NCBI GenBank assembly: GCA_934646175.1
Contig: CAKUEI010000029.1
Location: forward strand, 1 to 17,938
Origin: an uncultured Oscillospiraceae bacterium
Lineage (GTDB): Bacteria; Bacillota; Clostridia; Oscillospirales; Oscillospiraceae
Direction: 5' to 3'
DNA: 17,938 nt
Shown piece by piece: positions 1 to 6,425 of this stretch. A program made the position numbers and the translations under genes. Under the pieces are notes generated by a model. That model did not search any database. It was not told the DNA's origin and saw nothing but the letters and a program-made list of their open reading frames with translations. Every line of letters begins with the position of its first letter. The stretch's first letter is position 1.

Positions 1-155
1 CCTACCGGGAGGAACACGGCCCCTTTATGTCGGCAGAAGACCTTTTGAACGTAAACGGGATCGGCGAGGGCATCTTGAATAAAGTGCGGGACTACATCGC
101 GCTGGAGGATACGGAAACGGAGGAAGACCATGGCGAAAATTCTGGTGGTGGATGA
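1..155 (+). CDS. ComEA-like helix-hairpin-helix protein, C-terminal end (partial)
   Basis: The reading frame enters from the left edge (first full codon at base 3) and ends with TGA at 153-155. The visible 50 residues hold one helix-hairpin-helix unit: a Leu-Leu-Asn-Val-Asn-Gly-Ile-Gly hairpin core followed by a Lys-Val-Arg-Asp-Tyr-Ile helix. This is the arrangement at the C-terminus of ComEA, the membrane-anchored DNA receptor of natural transformation, where it contacts the DNA backbone. The tail after the motif is acidic and then Gly-rich and looks non-domain. The last 26 bases overlap the start of the response regulator gene in another frame, and the regulator's ribosome site lies inside this gene, which suggests coupled translation. 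Other HhH proteins cannot be excluded because the N-terminus is missing. Confidence 0.7.
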   Translation, partial: YREEHGPFMSAEDLLNVNGIGEGILNKVRDYIALEDTETEEDHGENSGGG

Positions 156-822
156 CGAGCGGGTCCTGGTGAAAGGGATCAAGTTCAATCTGGAAAACGA
201 AGGGTACGAGGTAGTGACCGGATCGGACGGGGAAGAGGCTGTAGAGCTTGCCCGCGGCGGGAATTTCGACCTGATCCTGCTGGACCTGATGATGCCGAAG
301 ATCGACGGGATGCAGGCATGTATGCGCATCCGGGAATTCTCCACAGTGCCCATCATTATGCTGACGGCGAAGAGCGAGGACGCAGACAAGCTGATGGGCT
401 TTGAGTGCGGCGCGGACGATTACATCACAAAGCCCTTCAACATTCTGGAGCTGAAAGCCCGCATCCGGGCCCTGCTGCGCCGGGCAGGCAGTACCGTCCG
501 GCAGGAGCAGAAGAACAAACTGACCATCGGCGCCATTACACTGGAGCCATCCACCCGGTCGGCCTGGAAAAACGGCGAGCGGGTGGAACTGACCGCCAAG
601 GAATTCGACTTAACGGAACTTTTGATGCGCAGCCCCGGACGGGTGTACAGCCGGGAGAGCCTTCTGAACATTGTGTGGGGCTATGACTATATGGGCGACT
701 TCCGCACGGTGGACGTTCATGTGCGCCGGGTGCGGGAGAAGCTGGAGCCGGACCCGGCTAACCCCGAGTATATCCGCACCAAATGGGGCGTGGGATATTA
801 TTTCAAGGACGACCGGAACTGA
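130..822 (+). CDS. OmpR/PhoB-family response regulator
   Basis: This 230-residue two-component regulator has an N-terminal receiver domain (about 1-120) and a C-terminal winged-helix DNA-binding domain (about 130-226). The receiver shows the acidic pair D8-D9, phospho-acceptor D52 in Leu-Leu-Asp-Leu-Met-Met-Pro, T79 and K101 before Pro-Phe. The C-terminal domain carries the recognition-helix motif Thr-Val-Asp-Val-His-Val-Arg-Arg-Val-Arg typical of OmpR/PhoB members. The ATG at 130 is preceded by GGAGG at 119-123 and begins directly with the Lys-Ile-Leu-Val-Val-Asp-Asp strand, so the start is secure. It is expected to be phosphorylated by the kinase encoded 31 bp downstream and to act as a transcription factor. 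Pairing with a sporulation/envelope-type lipoprotein suggests a cell-envelope regulon, but targets cannot be read here. PhoP, WalR or other subgroups cannot be separated by eye. Confidence 0.93.
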   Translation: MAKILVVDDERVLVKGIKFNLENEGYEVVTGSDGEEAVELARGGNFDLILLDLMMPKIDGMQACMRIREFSTVPIIMLTAKSEDADKLMGFECGADDYITKPFNILELKARIRALLRRAGSTVRQEQKNKLTIGAITLEPSTRSAWKNGERVELTAKEFDLTELLMRSPGRVYSRESLLNIVWGYDYMGDFRTVDVHVRRVREKLEPDPANPEYIRTKWGVGYYFKDDRN

Positions 823-853
823 GAAATAAAACGCCGGAAGGAGGTGGCCTGAT

Positions 854-2341
854 ATGGAGAAAGCGGAAGAGGGCGGAAAAGAACGGATCCCGTTCCTCCG
901 TTCCCTGCGGGGGAAGTATGCGGTCACCTATCTGGTGGTGATCGCCGCGGTCCTGGTGCTGATGAACACCTATCCGGTATGGGCGACCCAGGACATGGTC
1001 ATGCAGCAGTCGAAAAAAACCGCCCTGCAGAGCCAGACGGCGGCCATGTCCTCCGCCCTGACGGAGCTGGAGGTGCTGACCAGCGAGCAGGTAGCCCGGG
1101 TCATGAACGTGCTGGGGGATACCTCCCTGGACCGCATTCTGGTGACCGACCCTTCGGGACTGATCTTATATGACTCCCTGCAGAAAGACAGTGAGGAGGA
1201 GCAGCCCCGGCGCTATGCCCTGTTCCGGGAGGTGACCACTGCCCTGTCCGGCATGGATGTGTTTACCTCTGCGTATCGGGACGGAGTGATCGTAAGCGCC
1301 GCGGCGGAGCCGCTCATGTACCGCAATGTGGTGATCGGTTCCCTGTATGTCTACGAGGCGGATGCGGCACAGGGGGCGCTGCTTCAGGGGCTTCAGACCA
1401 ATCTGCGCAATATCTCTATTGTAATCGGCCTTTTGGTGCTGGTGCTCAGCCTGGTGTTTTCCCGGGCGCTGACCGCCCGGGTGGGCGTTCTGCTGCGGGC
1501 CATCCGTATTGTGCGCGAGGGCGAATACGGCCATCGGGTGACCCTGAAAGGACAGGACGAGATTACCCTGCTTGCCGACGAATTCAGCCAGCTGACAGAC
1601 CGGCTTCAGACCACGGAGGAGGTACGGCGGCGGTTTGTGTCGGACGCGTCCCACGAGCTGAAGACCCCCCTTGCCTCCATTCGATTGCTGACGGACTCGA
1701 TTTTACAAAGCGACAACATGGACGCGGAGACTCTGCACGATTTCGTCTCTGACATCGGGAGCGAGGCGGATCGCCTGACCCGCATTACCGAGGACCTGCT
1801 GACCCTGACCCGCATGGACGGGACGGCACCCGGCGAAAACTGCCGGCCGGTGCCGGTGTCCGCCGTGGCGGCCCGGGTGGTGAAGATGCTGATGCCCCTT
1901 GCGGGCGCGGTGCAGGTGGACCTTACCTGGAAAAGCCAGCCGGAGTGCGTGATCGAGGCAACGGAGGACGGACTTTACAAGATCATCTACAATCTGGTGG
2001 AAAACGCCATCAAATATAACCTGCCGGGGGGAAGCGTCGACCTTTCCGCTCAGGTCACGGGCCGGGAGGGAGAGCCGGGCACCGGCTTTGTGACCCTGCG
2101 GGTGCGGGACACCGGCGTGGGCATTCCGGAGGAGGACCAGAGCAAGATTTTCGGCCGATTTTATCGGGTGGACAAGGCCCGTTCCCGGGAAGCGGGAGGC
2201 ACCGGACTGGGACTCGCCATCGTACGGGATGCGGTGGTGCAGTACCACGGCAGGATCACAGTGCACTCCCGGACAGACTGCCGGGGGACGGAATTCACGG
2301 CGATCTTCCCCCTGCGCCGGGAAGAGGAGGGCGGCGTATGA
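854..2341 (+). CDS. Sensor histidine kinase, HAMP-HisKA-HATPase_c
   Basis: This is a 495-residue membrane kinase, partner of the response regulator just upstream. Transmembrane helix 1 is near residues 22-40 and helix 2 near 186-203, enclosing an extracytoplasmic sensor region of about 145 residues with a PAS/Cache-like strand (Ile-Leu-Val-Thr-Asp-Pro-Ser-Gly). A HAMP linker follows (about 205-257), then the dimerisation helix with phospho-acceptor H267 in Ser-His-Glu-Leu-Lys-Thr-Pro. The ATPase domain shows the N box around N384 and N389, the G1 box Asp-Thr-Gly-Val-Gly-Ile-Pro from D419 and the G2 box Gly-Gly-Thr-Gly-Leu-Gly-Leu near 448-454. The ATG at 854 has GGAGG at 840-844. The stop overlaps the next gene as ATGA, so the kinase and lipoprotein are probably translated together. 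The layout resembles PhoR/WalK-type kinases; the signal is unknown. Confidence 0.93.
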   Translation: MEKAEEGGKERIPFLRSLRGKYAVTYLVVIAAVLVLMNTYPVWATQDMVMQQSKKTALQSQTAAMSSALTELEVLTSEQVARVMNVLGDTSLDRILVTDPSGLILYDSLQKDSEEEQPRRYALFREVTTALSGMDVFTSAYRDGVIVSAAAEPLMYRNVVIGSLYVYEADAAQGALLQGLQTNLRNISIVIGLLVLVLSLVFSRALTARVGVLLRAIRIVREGEYGHRVTLKGQDEITLLADEFSQLTDRLQTTEEVRRRFVSDASHELKTPLASIRLLTDSILQSDNMDAETLHDFVSDIGSEADRLTRITEDLLTLTRMDGTAPGENCRPVPVSAVAARVVKMLMPLAGAVQVDLTWKSQPECVIEATEDGLYKIIYNLVENAIKYNLPGGSVDLSAQVTGREGEPGTGFVTLRVRDTGVGIPEEDQSKIFGRFYRVDKARSREAGGTGLGLAIVRDAVVQYHGRITVHSRTDCRGTEFTAIFPLRREEEGGV

Positions 2342-2850
2342 GACAGAGAAAAACCCTTGTGCTCGTGCTTTTGCTGTGCCTTAGCCTGCTTTGTGCCTGC
2401 GGAAAGCGGGAGGAGAAAAACGGGCGGCTACAGCTTTACTTCGCGTCCAACTCTGTCAGCGGGGGCGCCACACTGGTGGCGGAGGAAAGCACCCTTCTGC
2501 CGGAGACTGCCACGGTGACCGAGGTGATGAACGCCCTGCTTGCCGGGCCAGGAGGGGACGGGCTGGTCAGCCTGATCCCGTCCGGCGTGGAAATGCAGAG
2601 CTATACCCGGACGGACGAGGGGATCGTGGTGGATTTTTCCGAGCAGTACGGTGGCCTTTCCGACATTGACCTGACGCTGGCGGACTACTCCATCGTGCTG
2701 ACCCTCTGCCAGCTGCCGGAGGTGGACGCGGTGGCCATCACCGTGGACGGAAAGCCCGTATTCGAAAAGGGTGAGCGCATGATGCGCCCGGAGGACCTTT
2801 TGCAGGACGGCACGCCGCAGAATACGCCGACGGACAGCGCGGAAGAGTGA
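2338..2850 (+). CDS. GerMN-domain lipoprotein
   Basis: This 170-residue secreted lipoprotein has a short basic N-terminus, a hydrophobic core and a lipobox Leu-Cys-Ala-Cys, with C21 as the predicted lipidated residue. Residues about 31-145 match the GerMN domain: an opening strand Leu-Tyr-Phe-Ala-Ser, a Thr-Glu-Val-Met-Asn-Ala-Leu-Leu-Ala-Gly-Pro helix, then Ile-Pro-Ser-Gly-Val and Ile-Val-Val-Asp-Phe-Ser. Such domains occur in GerM, a sporulation/germination protein, and in lipoproteins encoded beside two-component systems in Gram-positives. The C-terminal 25 residues are acidic and low-complexity. The start codon overlaps the kinase stop (ATGA), and a strong terminator follows immediately. 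By position it may modulate the kinase, as LpqB is proposed to do in actinobacteria, but that is inference. A purely sporulation-related role is equally possible. Confidence 0.85.
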   Translation: MRQRKTLVLVLLLCLSLLCACGKREEKNGRLQLYFASNSVSGGATLVAEESTLLPETATVTEVMNALLAGPGGDGLVSLIPSGVEMQSYTRTDEGIVVDFSEQYGGLSDIDLTLADYSIVLTLCQLPEVDAVAITVDGKPVFEKGERMMRPEDLLQDGTPQNTPTDSAEE

Positions 2851-2851
2851 A

Positions 2852-2893
2852 AAAACCCGTTCCAGGGCCCATGCCCCGGAACGGGTTTTCTTT
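2852..2893. terminator. Bidirectional intrinsic terminator
   Basis: A 12-bp perfect stem (2852-2863 with 2878-2889, AAAACCCGTTCC pairing GGAACGGGTTTT) has a further GGGC/GCCC inner pairing. It lies 1 bp after the GerMN stop and 12 bp from the end of the convergent hydrolase gene. T-rich sequence follows on the plus strand. On the minus strand the stem runs out into a continuous T tract, so it can end transcription from both sides. Confidence 0.92.
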
Positions 2894-2904
2894 GAAAAGA
2901 CAGC

Positions 2905-3795
2905 TTATTTTTCTGGCAGACAGCGCTTCAGACCGGCGATCATCATGTCCTGCGCCTGAACCAAGGCGTCATCATCCGTGATGGCCCCCTCCATATCCAT
3001 GCACATGGGCATGGAGAAGCCGTGACCCACGCCGAGGAACCGACGGCCGGTCACCTCAATGCCGTTCTGCATCAGGCGAAGGCCGAACTGTTCCGCCTCC
3101 CGGCAGAGGGAGTCGCCCTCGGCGGTGATCAGAATGGTGGGGGGCATGGTCTTCATCTGCGCGTCGGTAGCGTAGTAGGGGGAGCAGTAGACCTCCCCCG
3201 CCTGCTCCTCCGTGCGGTAGCAGTTATCGAACAGGCGGGCAAGCTCGGCGGGGATGGAGCCGGGTGGCAGGGGCTTTTCAAATGCGCTGGTCTTCACGTC
3301 CAGCGGGGGATAATCGAGGATCTGACAGAAGAAGGTGCAGATGCCTTCCTCCGCCGCCCAGACGGAAAGCCCGGCGGTCAGATTGGCACCAGCACTGTGG
3401 CCGCCGATAGCGATACGGGAGGGGTCGCCGCCGTACTGCTCCGGATGGGCGAGCACATGGCGGATGACGGCACGGCAGTCCTCCACAGCGGCGGGATAGG
3501 GATGCTCCGGGGCCAGACGGTAGTCTACGTTCAGAACGGTGAAGCCCAACTCGGTGCAGACGCACTGGCAGAAACCGTCTTCAAATTCAGGCATTCCCAT
3601 GATAAAGCCGCCGCCGTGGAAATTGATATAGATCGGGGCGGGGCCGCTACACTGTGGCCGGTAAGTCAGCACACGGATGTCGCCGGCGGGGCCGGGAATG
3701 GCCTCTTCCTTGCCATGGACGGTCATGTGGGGCACCTGATCGGTGCCTTCCTTGCGCATGGAGAGGATGAGGGCCTTGACTTCTTCTTGGGTCAT
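2905..3795 (-). CDS. Alpha/beta hydrolase, HSL/family IV esterase
   Basis: This is a 296-residue cytoplasmic hydrolase with no signal peptide. It has the hallmark of the hormone-sensitive-lipase (bacterial family IV, Aes-like) group: the oxyanion motif His-Gly-Gly-Gly-Phe at 60-64. The nucleophile elbow Gly-His-Ser-Ala-Gly places S134 as catalytic serine, with D228 (Glu-Gly-Asp-Ser-Leu) and H258 (Gly-Val-Gly-His-Gly-Phe) completing the triad. The Asp-Tyr-Arg-Leu-Ala-Pro-Glu-His-Pro-Tyr-Pro stretch at 91-101 is also typical. Likely substrates are short acyl esters; the natural substrate is unknown. The ATG at 3795 is preceded by AAGGAGG eight bases upstream. It lies 26 bp after the uracil-DNA glycosylase gene on the same strand and is probably cotranscribed, with no evident functional link. 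Confidence 0.9.
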   Translation of the reverse strand: MTQEEVKALILSMRKEGTDQVPHMTVHGKEEAIPGPAGDIRVLTYRPQCSGPAPIYINFHGGGFIMGMPEFEDGFCQCVCTELGFTVLNVDYRLAPEHPYPAAVEDCRAVIRHVLAHPEQYGGDPSRIAIGGHSAGANLTAGLSVWAAEEGICTFFCQILDYPPLDVKTSAFEKPLPPGSIPAELARLFDNCYRTEEQAGEVYCSPYYATDAQMKTMPPTILITAEGDSLCREAEQFGLRLMQNGIEVTGRRFLGVGHGFSMPMCMDMEGAITDDDALVQAQDMMIAGLKRCLPEK

Positions 3796-3821
3796 GGGGT
3801 TTGCCTCCTTATGTTACAATT

Positions 3822-4397
3822 TTATGCGCCCGGGGCGGAAGAGCCCAAGAGCGTGCGAACCTTGGCCTGAAGGGATTTCAGGTCCATAAAGGTCTCCGGC
3901 CGTTTGGACGGGTCCCGCAGCAGGGCGGAGGGATGGTACAGAGCAGTCATAGCCACACCGTTTTTCTCCACCCATTGCCCATGCTCCCGGGTGATGCGGA
4001 AATCCTCCCGGATGAGCTTCATGGCGGCAATGCGGCCCAAACAGACGATGATCTTTGGGCGGATGAGGCGGACCTGCTCCCGCAGATAGTCGATGCAGGC
4101 GTCCTGTTCGGTGTTCAGCGGGTCCCGGTTCCCGGGCGGGCGGCACTTGACGATGTTGGTGATATAGTATTGACTGCGGTCCAGATCGATGAGGGAGAGC
4201 ATGTCGGTCAAGAACTGTCCGGCCCGGCCCACGAAGGGAATGCCCTGCAGATCTTCCTGCTCGCCGGGGCCCTCCCCGATGAACAGAAGGCCTGCATCCG
4301 GATTGCCGTCGCCGAACACCACATGGGTGCGCTTTTCACACAGGTCGCACCTGTGGCAGGCAAGACAGTCCTCTTTTAACGATTCCCACGTGGCCAT
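3822..4397 (-). CDS. Uracil-DNA glycosylase, family 4 (Fe-S type)
   Basis: This 191-residue DNA repair enzyme excises uracil arising from cytosine deamination. Family 4 features are visible in order: the cysteine ligands for a 4Fe-4S cluster C14, C17, C85 and C101, the active-site loop Gly-Glu-Gly-Pro-Gly-Glu at 41-46, Pro-Phe-Val-Gly-Arg-Ala-Gly near 54-60, and the C-terminal His-Pro-Ser motif from H155. The length suits the family, and cysteine number and spacing match the thermophilic family 4 enzymes. The ATG at 4397 has AAGGAGG upstream on the minus strand. A well-spaced promoter lies upstream, divergent from the aspS leader. The C-terminal Ser-Ser-Ala-Pro-Gly-Ala tail is short and probably disordered. 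Some databases label such genes as phage SPO1-type DNA polymerase-related; the cysteine set makes glycosylase the better name. Confidence 0.93.
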   Translation of the reverse strand: MATWESLKEDCLACHRCDLCEKRTHVVFGDGNPDAGLLFIGEGPGEQEDLQGIPFVGRAGQFLTDMLSLIDLDRSQYYITNIVKCRPPGNRDPLNTEQDACIDYLREQVRLIRPKIIVCLGRIAAMKLIREDFRITREHGQWVEKNGVAMTALYHPSALLRDPSKRPETFMDLKSLQAKVRTLLGSSAPGA

Positions 4398-4429
4398 ATC
4401 CGCGCCTCCTTGTCTGTTTTTTCAAAATA

Positions 4430-4458
4430 AGCATACCACAAAGCGGAAATCTTTGCAA
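4430..4458 (-). promoter_or_regulatory. Predicted sigma-A promoter for the glycosylase-hydrolase unit
   Basis: On the minus strand a -35 TTGCAA (4453-4458) and a -10 TATGCT (4430-4435) are separated by exactly 17 bases. The site lies 33 bp upstream of the glycosylase ATG and back-to-back with the aspS-leader promoter. The -10 is imperfect, so confidence is moderate. Confidence 0.5.
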
Positions 4459-4468
4459 AAAAATTCTC

Positions 4469-4497
4469 TTGCCAACCGGGGAAGAATAGAGTACAAT
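4469..4497 (+). promoter_or_regulatory. Predicted sigma-A promoter for the aspS-gatCAB operon
   Basis: A -35 TTGCCA (4469-4474) and a -10 TACAAT (4492-4497) have 17-base spacing, each one mismatch from consensus. The predicted start near 4504 leaves a leader of about 290 bases before the aspS ATG, filled by the T-box. Confidence 0.72.
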
Positions 4498-4503
4498 ACC
4501 TTA

Positions 4504-4770
4504 CAAGCAGAGGCAATGAGAAAGACCGCCCCTTGGAACGCCGACAGAGAACGCGGGTCACCGACTGAAAGCCCGCCCCGGAAGGAAGAGGACGCGCAAC
4601 ACTTTTGAGCCGGCTGTTCGATGTCCGCTTTTGCGGAAGGTAGGGCAGCCCGTTCCCCGCGTTAAGGGTTTTGAGCGGCAGTGTGCTTTTGGACACTGCA
4701 ACTCGGGTGGTACCACGGAACTGATGTTTTCGTCCCGAGCCTGATGACAGGCTCGGGACGTTTTGTTTTC
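4504..4770 (+). promoter_or_regulatory. T-box riboswitch leader, predicted specifier AAC (Asn)
   Basis: This is a tRNA-sensing attenuator ahead of aspS. The distal part of Stem I is recognisable as AGAGA (4546-4550), a GCGGG/CCCGC stem (4553-4557 with 4572-4576) and the loop ACTGAAAG. The 3' side of the specifier loop reads GCAACA followed by CTTTTGAG, with AAC at 4598-4600. CTTTT pairs with GAAAG on the 5' side, and GA motifs below it suit the kink-turn. A short hairpin (4624-4637) and a 7-bp hairpin (4678-4684 with 4693-4699) follow. The T-box sequence GGGTGGTACCACGG is at 4705-4718. CTCGGG (4702-4707) can pair with CCCGAG (4734-4739) to form the antiterminator, which competes with the terminator at 4731-4760. 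Uncharged tRNA should favour read-through. The specifier was read by pattern, not from a computed fold; GAC at 4591-4593 (Asp) is the alternative. Confidence 0.92.
4731..4770 (+). terminator. T-box-controlled intrinsic terminator
   Basis: A 13-bp perfect stem (4731-4743 with 4748-4760) has an ATGA loop and is followed by TTTTGTTTT. Its 5' arm is also the partner of the antiterminator strand, so it forms only when the antiterminator does not. Confidence 0.95.
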
Positions 4771-4797
4771 CTGGGCCGGAAACAAAGGAGCTTTGCC

Positions 4798-6111
4798 ATG
4801 GAACAGATCATTGGAAAGAAAACCGATCTCTCCGCCCACCGGGCGGACCTGCCCAGCCTGGTGGGGGAGAAGACCCTGATGCACGGCGCGGTGCACGCGG
4901 TGCGCGAGCTGGGGGGCGTCAGCTTTTTGATGCTGCGTACCCGCACCGGCGTGGTGCAGTGTGTCTGCCCGCCGGACATGCCCCTGCCTCCGGAGGAAGC
5001 GGCGGTGAAGGTGACCGGTCTTGTGCGGCAGGAGAGCCGCGCCCCCGGCGGGTACGAGCTGGCGGCGGAGGAAATCACCGTTCTCTCCCTCCCGGCGGAA
5101 CCGATGCCGGTGCCGGTGTCCAAATACAAGCTGCATTTGAATCTGGACACGGAGCTTGCCCTGCGGCCGGTGGTGCTGCGCAACCTGAGAAAGCGCAGTG
5201 TGTTCAAGCTGCAGGAGGGTGTGACCCGGGGCTTCCGGGAATACCTGACAGGCGAAGGGTTTACCGAGATCCACACGCCGAAGATCGTCCACGCGGGCGC
5301 CGAGGGCGGAAGCAATATTTTCAAGTTAGACTACTTTGGCAAGAAAGCTTATTTAGCTCAGTCGCCGCAGTTTTATAAGCAGACCATGGTGGGTGTGTTT
5401 GAACGGGTGTTTGAAGTAGCCCCCGTGTTCCGGGCGGAAAAGCACTCCACCGCCCGGCACCTAAATGAGTACGTGGGCCTTGACCTGGAAATGGGCTATA
5501 TCGATTCCTTCACCGACATCATGGAAGTGGAAACCGGCTTCTTGAAGTACACTATGGATCTGCTGCAGCGGGAGTATGCCGAGGATTTGCAGCGGCTGCA
5601 GGTGGAGCTGCCTGACCTGTCCGGCGGTATTCCCACCGTGCGGTTTGACGAGGCCAAACGGCTGGCAGCAGAAAAGTATGGCCGCCCCATCCGGGACCCT
5701 AACGACCTGGAGCCGGAGGAAGAGGCCAACATTGGCCGTTACTTCAAAGAAGAATACGGCAGCGATTTTGTCTTTGTCACCCATTATCCCAGTAAGAAAC
5801 GGCCTTTCTACGCCATGGATGACCCGGAGGACCCGAAGCTGACCCTTTCCTTCGACCTGCTGTTCCGCGGTATGGAGGTCACCACCGGCGGCCAGCGCAT
5901 TCATGACTATGAGGCGCAGGTACGGAAGATGGAAGAACGGGGCATGGATCCGGAAGGTTTCCAGAGTTATCTGATGATCCACAAGCACGGGATGCCGCCC
6001 CACGGCGGGCTGGGCATCGGTCTGGAACGATTGGTCATGAAGCTGTGCGGACTGGACAATGTGCGGTACGCCAGCCTGTTCCCGCGGGATTTAAGCCGGT
6101 TGGAACCGTAA
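4798..6111 (+). CDS. aspS: Aspartyl-tRNA synthetase, archaeal type, predicted non-discriminating (Asp/Asn)
   Basis: This 437-residue class IIb synthetase has an N-terminal OB-fold anticodon-binding domain (about 1-110) and a catalytic core. It is of the short archaeal type (about 430-440 residues), without the GAD insertion of ordinary bacterial AspRS (about 590). Visible motifs are Phe-Arg-Ala-Glu-Lys-His-Ser-Thr-Ala-Arg-His (motif 2) and Gly-Leu-Gly-Ile-Gly-Leu-Glu-Arg (motif 3). Recalled alignment to archaeal AspRS places H33 where discriminating enzymes have Trp26, and P83 where they have Lys85. Both changes are associated with relaxed recognition that lets the enzyme load Asp onto tRNA(Asn). 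With gatCAB directly downstream, it likely supplies Asp-tRNA(Asn) for amidation. The ATG at 4798 has AAAGGAG at 4784-4790. An in-frame extension upstream would cross the terminator and is rejected. Aspartate specificity is firm; lack of discrimination is inference. Confidence 0.93.
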   Translation: MEQIIGKKTDLSAHRADLPSLVGEKTLMHGAVHAVRELGGVSFLMLRTRTGVVQCVCPPDMPLPPEEAAVKVTGLVRQESRAPGGYELAAEEITVLSLPAEPMPVPVSKYKLHLNLDTELALRPVVLRNLRKRSVFKLQEGVTRGFREYLTGEGFTEIHTPKIVHAGAEGGSNIFKLDYFGKKAYLAQSPQFYKQTMVGVFERVFEVAPVFRAEKHSTARHLNEYVGLDLEMGYIDSFTDIMEVETGFLKYTMDLLQREYAEDLQRLQVELPDLSGGIPTVRFDEAKRLAAEKYGRPIRDPNDLEPEEEANIGRYFKEEYGSDFVFVTHYPSKKRPFYAMDDPEDPKLTLSFDLLFRGMEVTTGGQRIHDYEAQVRKMEERGMDPEGFQSYLMIHKHGMPPHGGLGIGLERLVMKLCGLDNVRYASLFPRDLSRLEP

Positions 6112-6126
6112 GAGAGGAGTGTAATC

Positions 6127-6414
6127 ATGAAAATCACCGAAGAGATGGTGGATTATGTATCCGTCTTATCCCGGCTGAACTTGCCTGAAGCGGAAAAGAC
6201 CCGGATGACGGTGGAGCTGGAGCAGATCGTCTCTTATATGGACGTGTTGAATACCCTGGACACGGCAGAGGTGGAACCTATGAGCCATGTGTTCCCAGTG
6301 AAGAACGTCCTGCGGGAGGACACGGTGGAACCGTCCTTTGACCGGGCGGAGCTGCTGAAAAATGCGCCGGTGCCCGATGAAGAGGCATTTCTGGTGCCCA
6401 AAACGGTGGAATGA
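6127..6414 (+). CDS. gatC: Asp-tRNA(Asn)/Glu-tRNA(Gln) amidotransferase subunit C
   Basis: This 95-residue subunit wraps between GatA and GatB and stabilises the amidotransferase. It shows the family pattern: an N-terminal helix with Val-Leu-Ser-Arg-Leu-Asn-Leu, a Glu-Leu-Glu-Gln-Ile-Val-Ser-Tyr-Met-Asp helix, Val-Glu-Pro-Met-Ser-His-Val in the middle, the Leu-Arg-Glu-Asp motif, and a C-terminal Asn-Ala-Pro ... Phe-Leu-Val-Pro-Lys stretch. Length is normal. It starts 15 bp after aspS with GAGAGGAG upstream, and its end overlaps or abuts the gatA start region. It is cotranscribed with aspS under the T-box. Confidence 0.95.
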   Translation: MKITEEMVDYVSVLSRLNLPEAEKTRMTVELEQIVSYMDVLNTLDTAEVEPMSHVFPVKNVLREDTVEPSFDRAELLKNAPVPDEEAFLVPKTVE

Positions 6415-6425
6415 GAGGGATGGAA

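Noticed and set aside
3022..4379. Plus-strand open frames opposite the hydrolase and glycosylase
   Set aside because: Both minus-strand proteins have complete catalytic motifs; the plus-strand translations are low-complexity shadows.
4565..4572. GAC within the Stem I apical loop as the T-box specifier
   Set aside because: It belongs to the conserved distal loop (CTGAAAG), not to the specifier loop, which lies on the 3' side of Stem I.
4681..4797. N-terminal extension of AspRS to an upstream start
   Set aside because: The added residues would be read from the T-box and terminator; the ATG at 4798 has a good ribosome site and gives the normal family length.
4558..5324. Minus-strand open frames over the T-box and aspS start
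   Set aside because: They run through the T-box, its terminator and the aspS coding sequence in antisense; the riboswitch and AspRS explain the region fully.
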